Shown here piece by piece: positions 37,575-48,680 of a stretch of DNA of 64,000 nt (positions within the stretch are counted from its first letter, which is position 1; the number at the start of each line of letters is the position of its first letter). The translations under genes and the position numbers were made by a program. This DNA is from Nautilus pompilius (Eukaryota; Mollusca; Cephalopoda; Nautilida; Nautilidae), in the NCBI GenBank assembly GCA_018389105.1, contig JACATO010002731.1, positions 558,001 through 622,000 of the forward strand. The letters are read 5' to 3'. Below the pieces are notes generated by a model, which was not told the DNA's origin, made no database searches, and saw nothing but the letters and a program-made list of their open reading frames with translations.

Positions 37575-37930
37575 TTACCATGGCCTCTGCAGCCACTATT
37601 GCTAAGAAGCTTCGGTGAGTTGTACTTAATATACAGCAACAGGCAGGCATTATTTGCCAAGTAGAACATGGTGAGTCTTGCAAACTTATCATGAATTAAT
37701 TAAATCAGTGCATCTACTGTGCACAATATTCTGGCACAGAAAGATAAATTGTTCAAGTTGTATGCTGATAGTGAAACCAATAAGAGAGTAACAGAAAGAC
37801 AGACACTATCCAAAGCAAAGTGTGAAGAAAAACTAATCAAAGGAGTTTTTGCCCAGACATCCAAATTTTCTGGTTATCCGAAATTGGCTAGTTTTCAAGT
37901 AATTCAGATAAATGTACCTTTACTGTATTC
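37575..37930 (+). pseudogene. pogo-like N-terminal fragment with possible 3' terminus
   Basis: Plus strand from ATG 37580: MASAATIAKKLR, then VVLNIQQQAGIICQVEHGES, CKLIMN and STVHNILAQKDKLFKLYAD, then TNKRVTERQTLSKAKCEEKL. This is the pogo/Jerky-type pattern of an HTH, a STVxxIxxxKDKL recognition helix and a KRKTLxKA linker. Two stops occur in the first half. The stretch ends near GGTACCTTTACTGTA, which could be a TA-flanked terminus with the inverted motif TACAGTAAAGGTAC. The DDE domain is absent, so this is an N-terminal-only derivative. Confidence 0.6.
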
Positions 37931-38024
37931 AAGCTTTCAGGGCAGCCGCAAAAGTGACTCATGAAAATAAATTGCACAATAGTAATCTTTTCAAAGGATC
38001 TAATAACTAAAGAGTATTAAGTGT

Positions 38025-38300
38025 GAGTATTGGACAGCACAGTAGTCCAGTTGTAGACTGGTTTGGCTTATCTCCCTGGCATGGTTTCTTCACCAGCCAG
38101 CTATGTGGGGTCTCTCTAGGCACTTGGCTTTCTCCCTTATTTAAAAAAATGAAAAGTTGTAATAGGGATTTCCCTGGAAATACAAGCCACCTTTTTGTGC
38201 AGAATTGGCAACATTTCTGAGCAAACAACTGTGGCTCTATGCTTTGTTACCACAATTGCCTTCCTTATAGGCATCAATGCATGAAGAAAAAAAAATGTAT
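38025..38300 (+). repeat. SINE family 1, copy 9
   Basis: Plus orientation. Head AGCACAGTAGTCCAGTTGTA (worn). Body: CTTATCTCCCTGGCATGGTT, CACCAGCCAGCTATGTGGGG, GGCACTTGGCTTTCTCCCTT and AAAGTTGTAATAGGGATTTC. It extends well past the usual mid-block and keeps a long 3' part. Confidence 0.72.
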
Positions 38301-38334
38301 TGCTTTTTTTTCTATAAATGCCCATGGGGAAAAT

Positions 38335-39495
38335 CTAGGCAGTTGTATAAGTCCTTATTTTCTTATCCTATTAATGAGCTAATGAACGGAATGTAGATGG
38401 TTAATCATATACTAACACCTGATATCAATGTAAATTTGAACAGCTTGTAATGGAGATTTTCTGTTTTTTCTTGATAATGTAATGCTACTTCTCAATGTGT
38501 ATGATATATATTTTGAGATTGTTGAATGTAATCTGAATTAATCTAAGAATAAAATGACTGCAGGATTTTAATACTTTCAATGTATACAAATATTTCATAA
38601 GATGAAATAATTTATTGTTTATTCCTGAAAGATTTAGGCATAATTATCAATGCTGCTAATAAAGACAAAAGGACCAAACACACCATGAAGCATAAAAAAT
38701 GATACCATTGTATGACAACTAAGTCTGATAATATCTTGTCCATACATAAAAGCCCTTGATGTAAAAAGGAATAGGAATCAGAATAGAATTTTTACTTTAA
38801 TACATCTTACGTAATTCATCTTTAGGTCTCTGATATAAAATAGTTAAAACTGAATACGTTATAATGAACTGTATTAAATAAGCTAAACTGATTTTGTTTT
38901 GTTAAGTTTTTACTGAAAATATTAATCATATTTTAAAGCTCAAGATAGCATTATTCAAACAGAATTTAAACTGGTATTTTATAAGATTTAAGAATTTTCA
39001 TATTTTATAACTTTGCAAAGTTTTTTTTTTAAATCTAGTAGTTAAATAGCTAAAACTAACGCAGAAGTGGGAAATGATAATTTTTTTGTTTAATGTCAAA
39101 ACATTTCCAGTTATAAAGAACTCTTTAATTTCTAAAATTAGTCACCCAAAAAAAGAAAGAAATCAGATACATCTATGAAAGTACATTTAGAATGATTACT
39201 AGCATTAAGTCATCATATCTATTCACAAGGCTGGTTTCCACCCACTTGTTTATGTGAAAACTAGATGAAGTTGATGATAATCTAACCTTAAAGTACTGAT
39301 TTCAACTCTGAGGTAGTCTCTGGTGTAAAATTAAAACAATCACAAAATTTGCCAAGATTTCTGAGATGTCACCCAACTGGCTATTTATAGTCACAGACCA
39401 GAGACACAGAACACTGCCATTCATTATGCAATTTAATAGCAGTAATTTAAAAAGGGTTGACAATCTTTGTGTTTCAACCAGTTTTTCACTCAACA
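38335..39495. other. Intronic AT-rich stretch, nothing recognised
   Basis: No gene, transposase motif or SINE block was seen. Confidence 0.55.
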
Positions 39496-39499
39496 GGGC

Positions 39500-39640
39500 C
39501 TAGTGAATGTTTTCAATGTCGGTGCAGAGCTAGCTGGAATATGTGCAGATGCCATGAACAAGAATTTAAAGATTGTCCAACACAAATAAGCAAGAATCAA
39601 AACAATACATTCAGAGCTGGGCCAGAACCTGGTGATTAAA
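39500..39640 (+). pseudogene. Possible retrotransposon gag zinc-knuckle scrap
   Basis: Plus-strand open frame reads GPSECFQCRCRASW then NMCRCHEQEFKDCP. The Cys spacing C-x2-C...C-R-x-H-x5-C resembles the first knuckle of Gypsy-type Gag proteins (CxRCGxxxHxxxxCRxxxxxC), with the expected Gly-His replaced. It is short, and no reverse transcriptase, protease or LTR was seen nearby. It could also be chance. Confidence 0.3.
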
Positions 39641-39784
39641 GGAGAACCATGGTGCAACAATGTCAATTAATAAGTAAACAAACTGACAACTTTGTTAAAG
39701 ACAATGTTTAGTAACTCATGACAAACAGCAAACTGCACCCAATGTCAGTTGTTGTGTTGCACACTAATCTTGACAGTGGAAATA

Positions 39785-40045
39785 ACCTCTTAACATTAGA
39801 GAGGATCCTGGTGATGAGCATAGTGCCACACTTGTCAGCTATAGAACATTCATTACTTATCCTATGCCACAAGCACTTCAGACTTTGGCAGATCTCTTCC
39901 TTTTTAGGTGTGGGGAAACCAGAGTGCCTGGAAAAAGGTAGTGAAGAGCAAAAAGAAACCATGCCAGGAAGATACGTTGAAACAAGCCACGGCCCTCAGC
40001 CTTGGTAGTCCAGTAGGCTAATCATTGGAACATCAGCTGAGTAGT
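39785..40045 (-). repeat. SINE family 1, copy 10
   Basis: Minus orientation. Head AATGATTAGCCTACTGGACT is worn. Body: CTTCCTGGCATGGTTTCTTT, TCACTACCTTTTTCCAGGCA and CCACACCTAAAAAGGAAGAG. The tail carries CTCATCACCAGGATCCTCTC. Overlapping open frames on both strands are chance. Confidence 0.7.
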
Positions 40046-40599
40046 AACAAAAAACTATAATCTTAAAAGTATTAAACATGATTCCATAAATTGGTCTAGA
40101 GAACATGTGTTTAAGGCATCTGTGACATCACATTAGGAATGGCATCTAGCCATAGAGGCAGTACAAGTGACATGGCATATGTCTGTCATAAAATCCAAAC
40201 TAAACAAAAACAGTGAAGTCCAGACCAGTTTATTTTTTCTTAAAACACTAAAATCTTTATGTTATTCATTTTACAAATAAGGTTAATATTTAACAATTAA
40301 GAAAAATCCATTATATAAACTGCCAATATTTTGAAATGGCAAATTATTGGGCAATATAAAATCACATTAACACAAACATAATTATAAAAATTTAAGGCAT
40401 ATCCTACCAGAAATGTTACAGCAGCAGTGTTGCCTGATGGGCCACAAAGAGTTAGCACACTTCCTGGTAAACATTTCAGGTTAATGTGTTGTGTATTTTA
40501 AACTTAACCAAACATTTCCAATTAATAATTTTGCCACTGAGTTTGGAAATTAAAGTTAAGAACTGATCTACACTAAGTATTAACCCAAGTTAATATTTA

Positions 40600-40760
40600 A
40601 ATTCCAGATACCAGTTTCCTCTCACATCTAAAATTTAAGAATTCTAGTAGACTGTCCACTTAACCAACTCTACAAATCATGTAGTAACCAACCCCTTGCC
40701 CAGTTACTGTGGGAAGGGTTGAGCAACAGGCTAACCGCCTAGCCTCATAAATAAGGTATC
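40600..40760 (+). repeat. SINE family 1, copy 11 (3' fragment)
   Basis: Only the downstream half is recognisable: CCTCTCACATCTAAAATTTA, then AGAATTCTAGTAGACTGTCC and a GTAACCAACCCCTTGCCCAG tail. The tRNA-like head is absent. It lies about 600 bases inside the intron from exon A. Confidence 0.5.
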
Positions 40761-41351
40761 TGATTATGGAAATGGCAAGTTTCCACCTTATCACTGTCTT
40801 TGACACAACCATCAGAAGAAGAAAAAATTGCATTTAATTCGCTTTTTCCCATCAACTTCAATTATAAGTAGACAAGTCTAGAACTGTACAAAGAAGGCTG
40901 CAACATTACCATCATTGCAAAAATAGTGTCAAGATGTAGTTATAGTCTTCTGCTAAGCAATACAGCAGGAGGTTATTTCAATGATATGGTTAAAAGTTTG
41001 CCTGTAGCATTCATGTACATCTGCTATCAAAAAGAAAACATGCAAACTCTACCAATATATCACATTTCATCTTTAACATTTTCACATTATTCTTAAAAAG
41101 TGTGGTTAGCATCAAAATAATGTTTATTTTTTTGTTATTAGGTATTACTCATAACTCAACTATGATCCAATAGGAAATTAACTATAAAAATTCATATTCC
41201 ATAAAAAACTTACACTGAAAACAAAGCAAAGCTATAAATTAGTTTTTAAAATAATTATTTTTTTTAATGCCTGAAGCATCAACAAAAACTAACAACAAAA
41301 CATAATTTGCATCTATCTTTGCATCAAAAAAATGTTATAGTGAAACCTTAC

Positions 41352-41430
41352 CTGGCTAAGGGATTGCTGCTCAGATCAAGTACCTGTATATTCTTGCAGA
41401 ATTTAATATTCTCTGGAATTTCACAGATTT
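41352..41430 (-). CDS. scrib: Scribble-like LRR exon A (internal coding exon, 79 nt)
   Basis: Internal coding exon of a LAP-family (LRR and PDZ) scaffold, best matched to Scribble, which sets apical-basal polarity at the basolateral cortex. On the minus strand an acceptor (TTTTTTCAG) precedes the exon and a donor (GTAAGG) follows it. The open frame starts with two bases of a split codon and reads ICE, then IPENIKFCKNIQVLDLSSNP, then LA, ending with AG of a split Arg codon. As I recall it, human SCRIB reads [26 protein letters not shown] here, and Erbin and LRRC1 are clearly less similar. This is a single leucine-rich repeat in the N-terminal LRR block. It enters in phase 1 and leaves in phase 2, matching exon B, 24.6 kb downstream. 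The preceding exon (expected to end in an LDVSRN-like motif) was not found between here and the window end. Confidence 0.85.
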
Positions 41431-43635
41431 CTGAAAAAAGTTAATTTAAGATAAAATTAAAATCCATTCTTTGAATTTGTTTGCTGGAAGAAGAAAAAAA
41501 ATAGTTTTGGAAATGCAGAATTTTTTACTTTCATAATTTTCTGAGATTGCATACAATGTATTTTACTGCCTTTTTATCCATCTAAAACAGAAATACAACA
41601 CTACCCATCAATATATTATTGCTACTAAGAGGATATAACCTACATGCCATTTTCTTAAAACACATTTAGTAGATATGCTAATAATGTTAAAAATAACTTC
41701 AAGATAAATTACCTAAACAACACTAGATCTCAAAATATTACAAGTTAATTCCTGTTAAATATATTAATTTAAAAAGTTGCTGCATGTGTAATTTAACAAA
41801 AATAATATGCAAAATGATTTTTCAGCTGTTAGATCCAAATAATATGTAACAAACAACTTATCAGATATTATTTTAAAACTACTATGCATCACTATACAAA
41901 ATTACATCCAGTCTTAAATATTACAGCAATTAGATGTCCAAAGCTCGAATAATAATGAAAATTTTAATTCTTTCCACCTGAAAATGATCCATGAGATTCA
42001 ATTTTGAGACACTGCCTATGGTGATCTAATTCTAGTAATTCTAGCTGGAATATCTGTGATATTCCTTTATGACCTTCATTATTTAGTAATTGAGTTAACA
42101 CATAATAGTCACAAACGTACAAATGAAAAAAGTGAGGCAGAAAATCAAAAGCTGGCTGGAGGTTGTTTACTAGCAGATTAACCAGAATTTAGTAGTCTCT
42201 CTATTCCAGATAATTTTTAGTATATAGCTTTTTCTACAGAATTCTAGGTGTAATAACCGCCATGTTATACTGCTACCACTATAGAATGCCAGATAGGTAT
42301 TTTCAATGGTCAAAGCTTAGCCTCATCAATTAATGTTTCATAAGAATCAACCAAAAATACAAAGCAAGTCATTACTCTTAATGTGATTATCATATGGCAT
42401 ACAGTCTTAATTGTATTTGTTAAATCTATGTATTTATAAATAAGCTGTGGTTATTACAAAGTATATTTAAACTTTGGAAGATAACTGATGAAAATTTTAA
42501 TTTAATACTACGATAAATTTTTCATTACTATTAAGAACTCATACACTAGCAGCCAAAATTATAGACTCACCAATGAAATATCACAGGAGCATATTCTGAT
42601 GAAAAAAATTTCCTGATCCATGTTCCAACATACATTACCAATATACATGTAGCTATTGCAATAATAAACCTAATATCCTGTATTTCATGTATAAACAGTG
42701 GGAGCTCCACAATTATAAGCCATCATATCTATTAAGCATGCAGTCTTACCAGTATATGTTAGTATTTTGTTCTGGCAATACATACCACAGTACTTTTCCA
42801 TCATACTGGTACTTCAGTTTCAGTCAGCAAAAAATACATGAATATTCAAGAGTAATCTTGTCAATAATTTAATGATATTAAAAGCATGTTTTCATTTTTC
42901 ACAAAAAGATCTTCCAAAAAAAATTAAATTTTAGAAAATAGTTGTATTTGCCACAAAATTAGTCATATATATGACACTCAAATTATATGGTTGTCACGTG
43001 TCAGAACGCAATGATGGCAGCTGAATGGGAGGGTCATGAGAAAATGTTAGGGCCAAATCCAACATTTGGAAGCACAATGGATTAAAGAAAAATATCTGAG
43101 GACACTATTGACAATGTTCCAGTTTATTGCAGATGTGGTGTAGTTGTTAAATGCCACTGTAATTGACCACAAATAAAACAAAAATCCAGCATCAACCCCA
43201 ACCCTTCTATCAGTGACTGTAAAGACATTCCAGAGGGCAAAGTATTTCCAGGACATCTTGACGACTAAAACAGGGATGTTTAGAAATATACAAAGTGAAT
43301 TATTCTCATATAACTGTGTGTGTTCTTCATTTTGTAGAGAAATTTATAAATTATGATATAGTTTTCAACTTTTGTAAAATTAATCCAGAAATGTGTACAT
43401 GGTTATGATTACATGTTATTTTCAGCATCATGTTTTACCACTTCACCTTCAGTTACTGCTAATCTCACTACTACAGCCCAAAGTTACCATTCTCCATCAG
43501 GTGTTCATGTATATTACCAATTATGCACTTATAATCTACTGAAGCTTAGAATTACATAAAGCTGAACTAAAAGAAAAACTGTTAACTTGCTAGTGAATTT
43601 TCAATCATTGTCATTTTATGCTTTCCTAGTTCTGC
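41431..43635. other. Upstream intron of exon A, left part; nothing recognised
   Basis: AT-rich. The previous LAP exon was looked for by its expected motifs (NLRKLGLSDNEI-like, LDVSRN-like) on the minus strand and was not seen. Confidence 0.5.
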
Positions 43636-43639
43636 AAGT

Positions 43640-43910
43640 TGCAGATCTTTATCTTGGTTATGAGATTTGGGATTGCATGCTTAGATACTGAATAGATTGC
43701 ATGACCATTTCTTAGATTGGTAGGCCATGAGCAAAAGTTCCTATTAGAACTCTTCATTTTCAGATAAGAGAGAAAACTGTGAACAAGAGCAAGAAAAAAA
43801 ACCATGCCAGCAAGGTACACCAAACCAAGCCAGTCCCAACCAAGAATAGAATTCAAGCCATCAACCTTAGCATTTGAGCAATCTAACCACTAGAACATTT
43901 CACCCAAATG
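43640..43910 (-). repeat. SINE family 1, copy 12
   Basis: Minus orientation. Head ATGTTCTAGTGGTTAGATTG (good A-box TAGTGGTTAG) and B-box-like GAATTCTATTC. Then GTTGGGACTGGCTTGGTTTG, GTGTACCTTGCTGGCATGGT and a CTGAAAATGAAGAGTTCTAA block. The right-hand half matches copy 8 very well. Confidence 0.75.
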
Positions 43911-44284
43911 AATACCCATTATGTTTCATTAAATCAAAAAAATTAGAATATTGACAGTTACTATTCAAAGTAATTATCTGAACTAATATTAAAAAAGTTC
44001 CAATATTTTTTAAATAAAAGTTTAAAATATCAATCAGCTTTAGAGTACAAAGCAGAAAAAAACAAAAAAAAGTACTATTACTAGAGGGAAATGTTGTTTC
44101 TACATACTTCCATGTTAATAAACAAAGTGTGCATATAATATTTATTTATTAATGATAATTTTAAATAAATTTTTGTTAAAACTAACTTTATACTTCTTTC
44201 ATAAATAAATCATAGCAAATAAACTACAGTCACTAAGTATCTATCTAAGTTAATCACAAATGTATTAGTCTTTCCTAACAAATA

Positions 44285-45016
44285 CAGGGTTATTCAGAAA
44301 TATGTATACACACTTTGTATTTATGTATATTTAATACTGTACTGATATCACTGAATAAACAAAACTTTGTTATGTACAAAAGTGAAGTAAAAACAACATG
44401 CGATGGTCATCTTAAGACAAATGTTCCAAATGTCCACTGTTTACACGCAAACATGCACCACAACATTCTGAGACAGATCAGCATACAATAGTGCACATGT
44501 GAACTGAGATATTGCATACTTCCTGCTCAATCTTTTCCTCCAAGTCTTGCAGTGCTCAAGGTTTGGCACTGTACACTTTGTCCTTCAGGACCCCCCTCCA
44601 ACAGGTAGAATTCCAGAGGTGTAAGGTCAGGTGATCTTGGAGGATATTCACGAACAATTCCATGATGACCTAACTACAACCAAGGAAACTCCATATCAAT
44701 AAAGGTTCTAACATGTGTGAGAGCTGATGTTCCATACTCCCTTAACCAGAGATGCTGCACTTCCTTTACATTGTTATACTTAAAATATCATTTTAAAATG
44801 TTTTTCCACTGTTCGAAACTCAGCATTCTGTCCACCATGATGAGGGTTTATATAAATAGGAAGTAGTTGTTTCAGAAGTACAACATCAGAGTTTCAAACA
44901 TTTGACATAAGATGAACATTGTATGTTGTTTTCACGTGTTCACTTATTTATTCACTACAATAAGTATTTAAAATCGATATGTTCAAAACGTGTAAACATA
45001 TTTCTAAATCATCCTG
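44285..45016 (-). mobile_element. Internally deleted DNA transposon, 732 bp, TIRs and TA flanks present
   Basis: Flanked by TA (44283-44284 and 45017-45018). The left end reads CAGGGTTATTCAGAAATATG; the right end, reverse-complemented, reads CAGGATGATTTAGAAATATG, then TTTACAC against left TATACAC. So roughly 27-base TIRs with few mismatches remain. Between them is a minus-strand fused pseudogene made of the two ends of a transposase. The TA duplication and protein motifs place it in the IS630/Tc1/mariner superfamily. Short length and preserved ends fit a non-autonomous derivative moved by a full-length relative. Confidence 0.85.
44412..44838 (-). pseudogene. Fused transposase remnant (HTH + C-terminal catalytic end)
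   Basis: Starts at ATG 44838: MVDRMLSFEQWKNILK, then YNNVKEVQHLWLREYGTSAL (family xxExxxVQRxWRREFGTxPP, the N-terminal HTH), then THVRTFIDMEFP. The last step jumps into the FPxRWIGRxGP region: LGHHGIVREYPP, then RSPDLTPLEFYL (third catalytic neighbourhood). After a shift, LKDKVYSAKP and ALQDLEEKIEQEVCNIS follow, ending VNSGHLEHLS with TAA at 44412-44414. The SPDLTPLxF block and the VxxxGHLEHL ending are shared with the fossil at 24.9 kb. Both first and second catalytic Asp regions are missing. It cannot be active itself. Confidence 0.72.
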
Positions 45017-45019
45017 TAT

Positions 45020-45805
45020 AAATATAAATAATGCAGGAACACACATCTTCTCTTATTGTAGCTAAACACAAATATGAAAGTACTTATTGTTCTTAAACAA
45101 TTTTCTATATCATTTGACATGCATAGATTACGATTAGAAGAAATTTACATATTTTGTAATGTTTATAATGAATAACCAATTAACCCAGGTCTAGAATTAT
45201 TTTATAGGCATGCACTCTCAATCAATATATACTAAATAAGTTGAAATGAGCTGGGTCGCTACATCACTTACCACTGTAAAATCAGAAAACAAAATCACTA
45301 CAAAATAAGCATAGTTCAAAATTCATTATTTTTCTCTACGTTCTGGTCAATATCAGAAAGATAAACATCATCCCAAATTAAAACTATACACATTTACAAA
45401 AATACTGACATTATTATTGTCATTTAATAAAATTTCAGATCTAAACAAAACATCCTTACAAACTGAGATAAATTTAAAACATGTGGGCTTAAGGGATGTT
45501 ATTGTTGTTTCTGTCCCCACTTTACAAATTGCCAGATTAATCACAAGCAATGACAGTGCATTAAACAGACTTAAAAACAAAAGACTACAAAGATAAACAG
45601 ATGACTCACATACAGCAGCCAGACATCCCTTTGAAAATCTTATGAGATGAGCAATTGACTACAAGTTATCACAAATATATTTCTTTTCATACCAGGTTTC
45701 AAAACACTACCAAACATTATTTCAAATACCAAAAGATATCCAATAAACTAGTAAACTAGCTCATATTTCAATTCTTCAATCCCAATATTAATTATTATAA
45801 CACAA

Positions 45806-45839
<34 letters not shown>

Positions 45840-47850
45840 ATCTATAAAATCCCCATTTAAGTTCAACTTGCTATAGTAACAACCAGAATGCCGCTATCTT
45901 TGACTTTATATATATATATATATATTTAGACCAATCCCATACACATTTTTATGATTTATAAATTTATTGTATTTTATTTTCCGACTTTTTTTTAAAAACA
46001 TTCATCCACCTTAATTACGAGGATATAACCTGAAACATTTTATTTCAGTTGGCTTTAAGGAAAAATTTGAATAATAATAAAAAGAATTTTTTTAATTAAT
46101 CATAAATGCTATAACTAAAAATATTTATATTATGTGTAGAAAAATATCAATATAGATCTTTCAATCAGCAGCATGATAATAATACCTTTGTCAGTTCTAA
46201 CAATGTTACAGAATTATCTTTCATTAAAGAAATTTTTCTGCAGGTAATGGAATACTTTCTTCATTGGGACAATAAAGGTCAGAGGATATTATCTCGAGCT
46301 ATGAATATGTCATAACATATAGGTGCATGACTGAAAAGTCAGGCATTAGACAAAGGGGTGTTGTTGAGTTTTGCACTCTAGTTTTACCACTACTTTATAA
46401 ACTTACCACACTTTATTAAGGTATGGTGGATCAAGATGCACTGAGGCTGTAAATGTAATAAAATTATATTATCATCACACATCTAACATGTTTATTTGAT
46501 TTTTAAGTAAAACTAAATAACATCAGCCAAAAGTAAGTAAAGATTTTCATCCAAATTCTGAAATAATACATAATAAAACTGATTAGAATTATGTTAAAAG
46601 TTTGTTTATAGAAAGCAAAAATGTTCAATTTGAAAAATAATACTTGTCAAAAATAGTGAACAAAGTTCATAGTAGTTCCTCTATTTTTAAACATTTATCC
46701 CACTCCTCTGCTCCTTTTCAAGGTAATTAAGTGATAAAACAAAACCAGGAGCCACAGATCTATTTTTCAAAGGTGGACCATCCAGAAGAGTAGTTCTAAC
46801 TCTCTATGAGACAAACAAATCTGAATACTCATCACTGCATTATGTATCAGTTAAATTGCAGCACTAACAGATAAATAATTTCCTTTTTTTTGAAGAAAAT
46901 ATCATTCTACTACTTGAACATAAAAAATATATTTGAACCATTAATGTTTGATTGAATCTATGCATGTTTACAAGACAATAGAAAGATGTTAAATTAATGA
47001 TGAGTCTGAGTTTAAACTAATTCTGGGAAAGATCCACCCACTTTGTCTAACATCTACCGTCATGTCCCAATCTAAAAAAGTGTATAAAACTTTGTGCCTA
47101 TAATGGGTACCAGTCACACCATTTTTGCTGTCCTGACAATGAAATTGGTTTTTTGTTACCTTATAAATGCAAAAATATTACAACACCAAAATATTACCAA
47201 AAACCTTTCTTTGTTTAAGAGAGACAATATTAATTTTTTATTAAAACATTTTATTGGAAAAACAAACTTATATTCTACTTAACAATATATAAATTACTTC
47301 CTATTTCTATAAGCACATATAGTCAAACACAAGAGTCTGATAAGAAAAATAATGAGCATTTTAATTAAATGCATTATTTTATTTTTTGCATATATCAACC
47401 AAACATTTTTCATGCCTTCAGTTTTGTTTTACTTTGGTTTTAGTGCTCAAAGAAATGCTGCCTTTATTCTATATCTATTTTTATCTTTTTTAAAAAACAT
47501 ACAAAAAACCAAAAAATATTGTTCCACACAAGTAAAATAGTACATACTTGATCACTTTTCAGACCTAAGATTCATATCATTGTACGTATTCAAGAAATAG
47601 TTTACATAAAAGAAATTTAATACAAAAAGATATCTGAAAAAACTCTCTCTCTCCATCAAAATCTTATCATATTAACTTCATGCACTTGAATACTGTTGGA
47701 ATCTGTTTTTCTACAAGGTTTTGTACACAAAAGCATTTACATATTTTTTGCATACTGTTACATCATTAATTTTAAAATTCTGAAGCTCAGCTTGAGAAGT
47801 TAGCATATAATTTAAAATAAAACAGATGAAAAAAAAAAGGAATAAATTAA
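45020..47850. other. AT-rich stretch with microsatellites
   Basis: TC and TA runs at 45806-45839, a TA run at 45907-45925. A minus-strand splice-like unit at 46407-46449 does not encode LRR sequence and is not called. Otherwise nothing recognised. Confidence 0.5.
45806..45839. repeat. (TC)n(TA)n compound microsatellite
   Basis: About seven TC units followed by about ten TA units. A second TA run lies 70 bases away at 45907-45925. Confidence 0.9.
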
Positions 47851-47854
47851 CTGC

Positions 47855-48180
47855 ATGAGCAGCCCCAGAAGTTTATTGAACTGCCAGGGCTGAAAACCTA
47901 AGTTAGATTTCCAGCTGGGATTGGCTAAGCTTGGTATACCTGTCTTTCATGTTTTCTTTCTCTCTCCTTCACCAGCCAGTTATGTAGATTCTCTTTGGGC
48001 ACTTTGGTTTCCTTCCACATCTAAAAATGAAGAATTCTAGTAGAGCTTTCCTAGCCAATGTTGGAAGTGCCAGGTCCCTCATGGTGCAAGATTAGAAATG
48101 CTCTTACCATGGCATTAGACTCCCTCGCCAAGTTTGTCTCCATTGTAGAGAATGGAGTATGACACAGCAACAATTAGCTG
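47855..48180 (+). repeat. SINE family 1, copy 13 (longest body)
   Basis: Plus orientation. Head AGCAGCCCCAGAAGTTTATT and B-box-like GTTAGATTTCC. Body: GGGATTGGCTAAGCTTGGTA, CTTCACCAGCCAGTTATGTA, CTTCCACATCTAAAAATGAA and AATTCTAGTAGAGCTTTCCT. It then continues into a long 3' part, CAGGTCCCTCATGGTGCAAG, CCATGGCATTAGACTCCCTC. This copy best defines the family's 3' half. GCTGCATGAGACCATC at the right end repeats CTGCATGAGCAGCCCC at the left edge only weakly; no sure target duplication. Confidence 0.78.
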
Positions 48181-48680
48181 CATGAGACCATCTCCAGAGC
48201 AAAACCAACTGAACTACACAGAGCTATGGATAACAGAGAGAGTGAAATCTACTATTAATGTTTTTATTCTTTGTTAGTAAGAAATTACAATATTCAATTA
48301 TCGACTTGTGGAATATAATTCAAACAACATATCTAATGAATTATTATTTGTAACTTTAAAACCATTAATTAAATTATGCACATAAAAATTAATGGTGACA
48401 TTTTCTAAAAATCCCCCTGTATCAAAACTGTGATAACAGTCAGAAGCTATGTGAATTTCACAGAAATGCATGAATATCTGATGCTCTAAAATTCAAACAT
48501 TGACTTCCCAACGATATCTTGGTTTAGTTTCTTTCATTCATGCCAGAATATTTTCATCTCCTATCAAGTTTACAAAAAAATAGAAAAACAATGGTTAAGA
48601 CCATAAGTTTTCATTTAAAAAAAATTATCAATTTTTGTTACTAATCGAAATTTAAATAAAATTTCTTTGAACCTAAAAAA

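Larger units (their letters stand above)
16761..41351 (-). other. 24.6-kb intron between Scribble-like exons A and B
   Basis: GT-AG intron of 24,591 bases. It is bounded by GTAAGG (donor, upper end) and TTCTGCAG (acceptor, lower end) on the minus strand, and it splits an Arg codon after its second base. It holds most of the window's fossils: a pogo element, a piggyBac element, one full mariner, two pogo-like fragments and several SINEs. Transposons lie in both orientations relative to the gene. The size is far larger than the 79- and 90-base exons it separates, typical of a repeat-expanded animal genome. Confidence 0.8.

Noticed and set aside
46407..46449. Exon-like unit on the minus strand (TTACATTTACAG acceptor, GTAAGTT donor, 43 bases)
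   Set aside because: The enclosed sequence does not encode LRR in any frame and no link to exon A is visible; probably a chance pseudo-exon.
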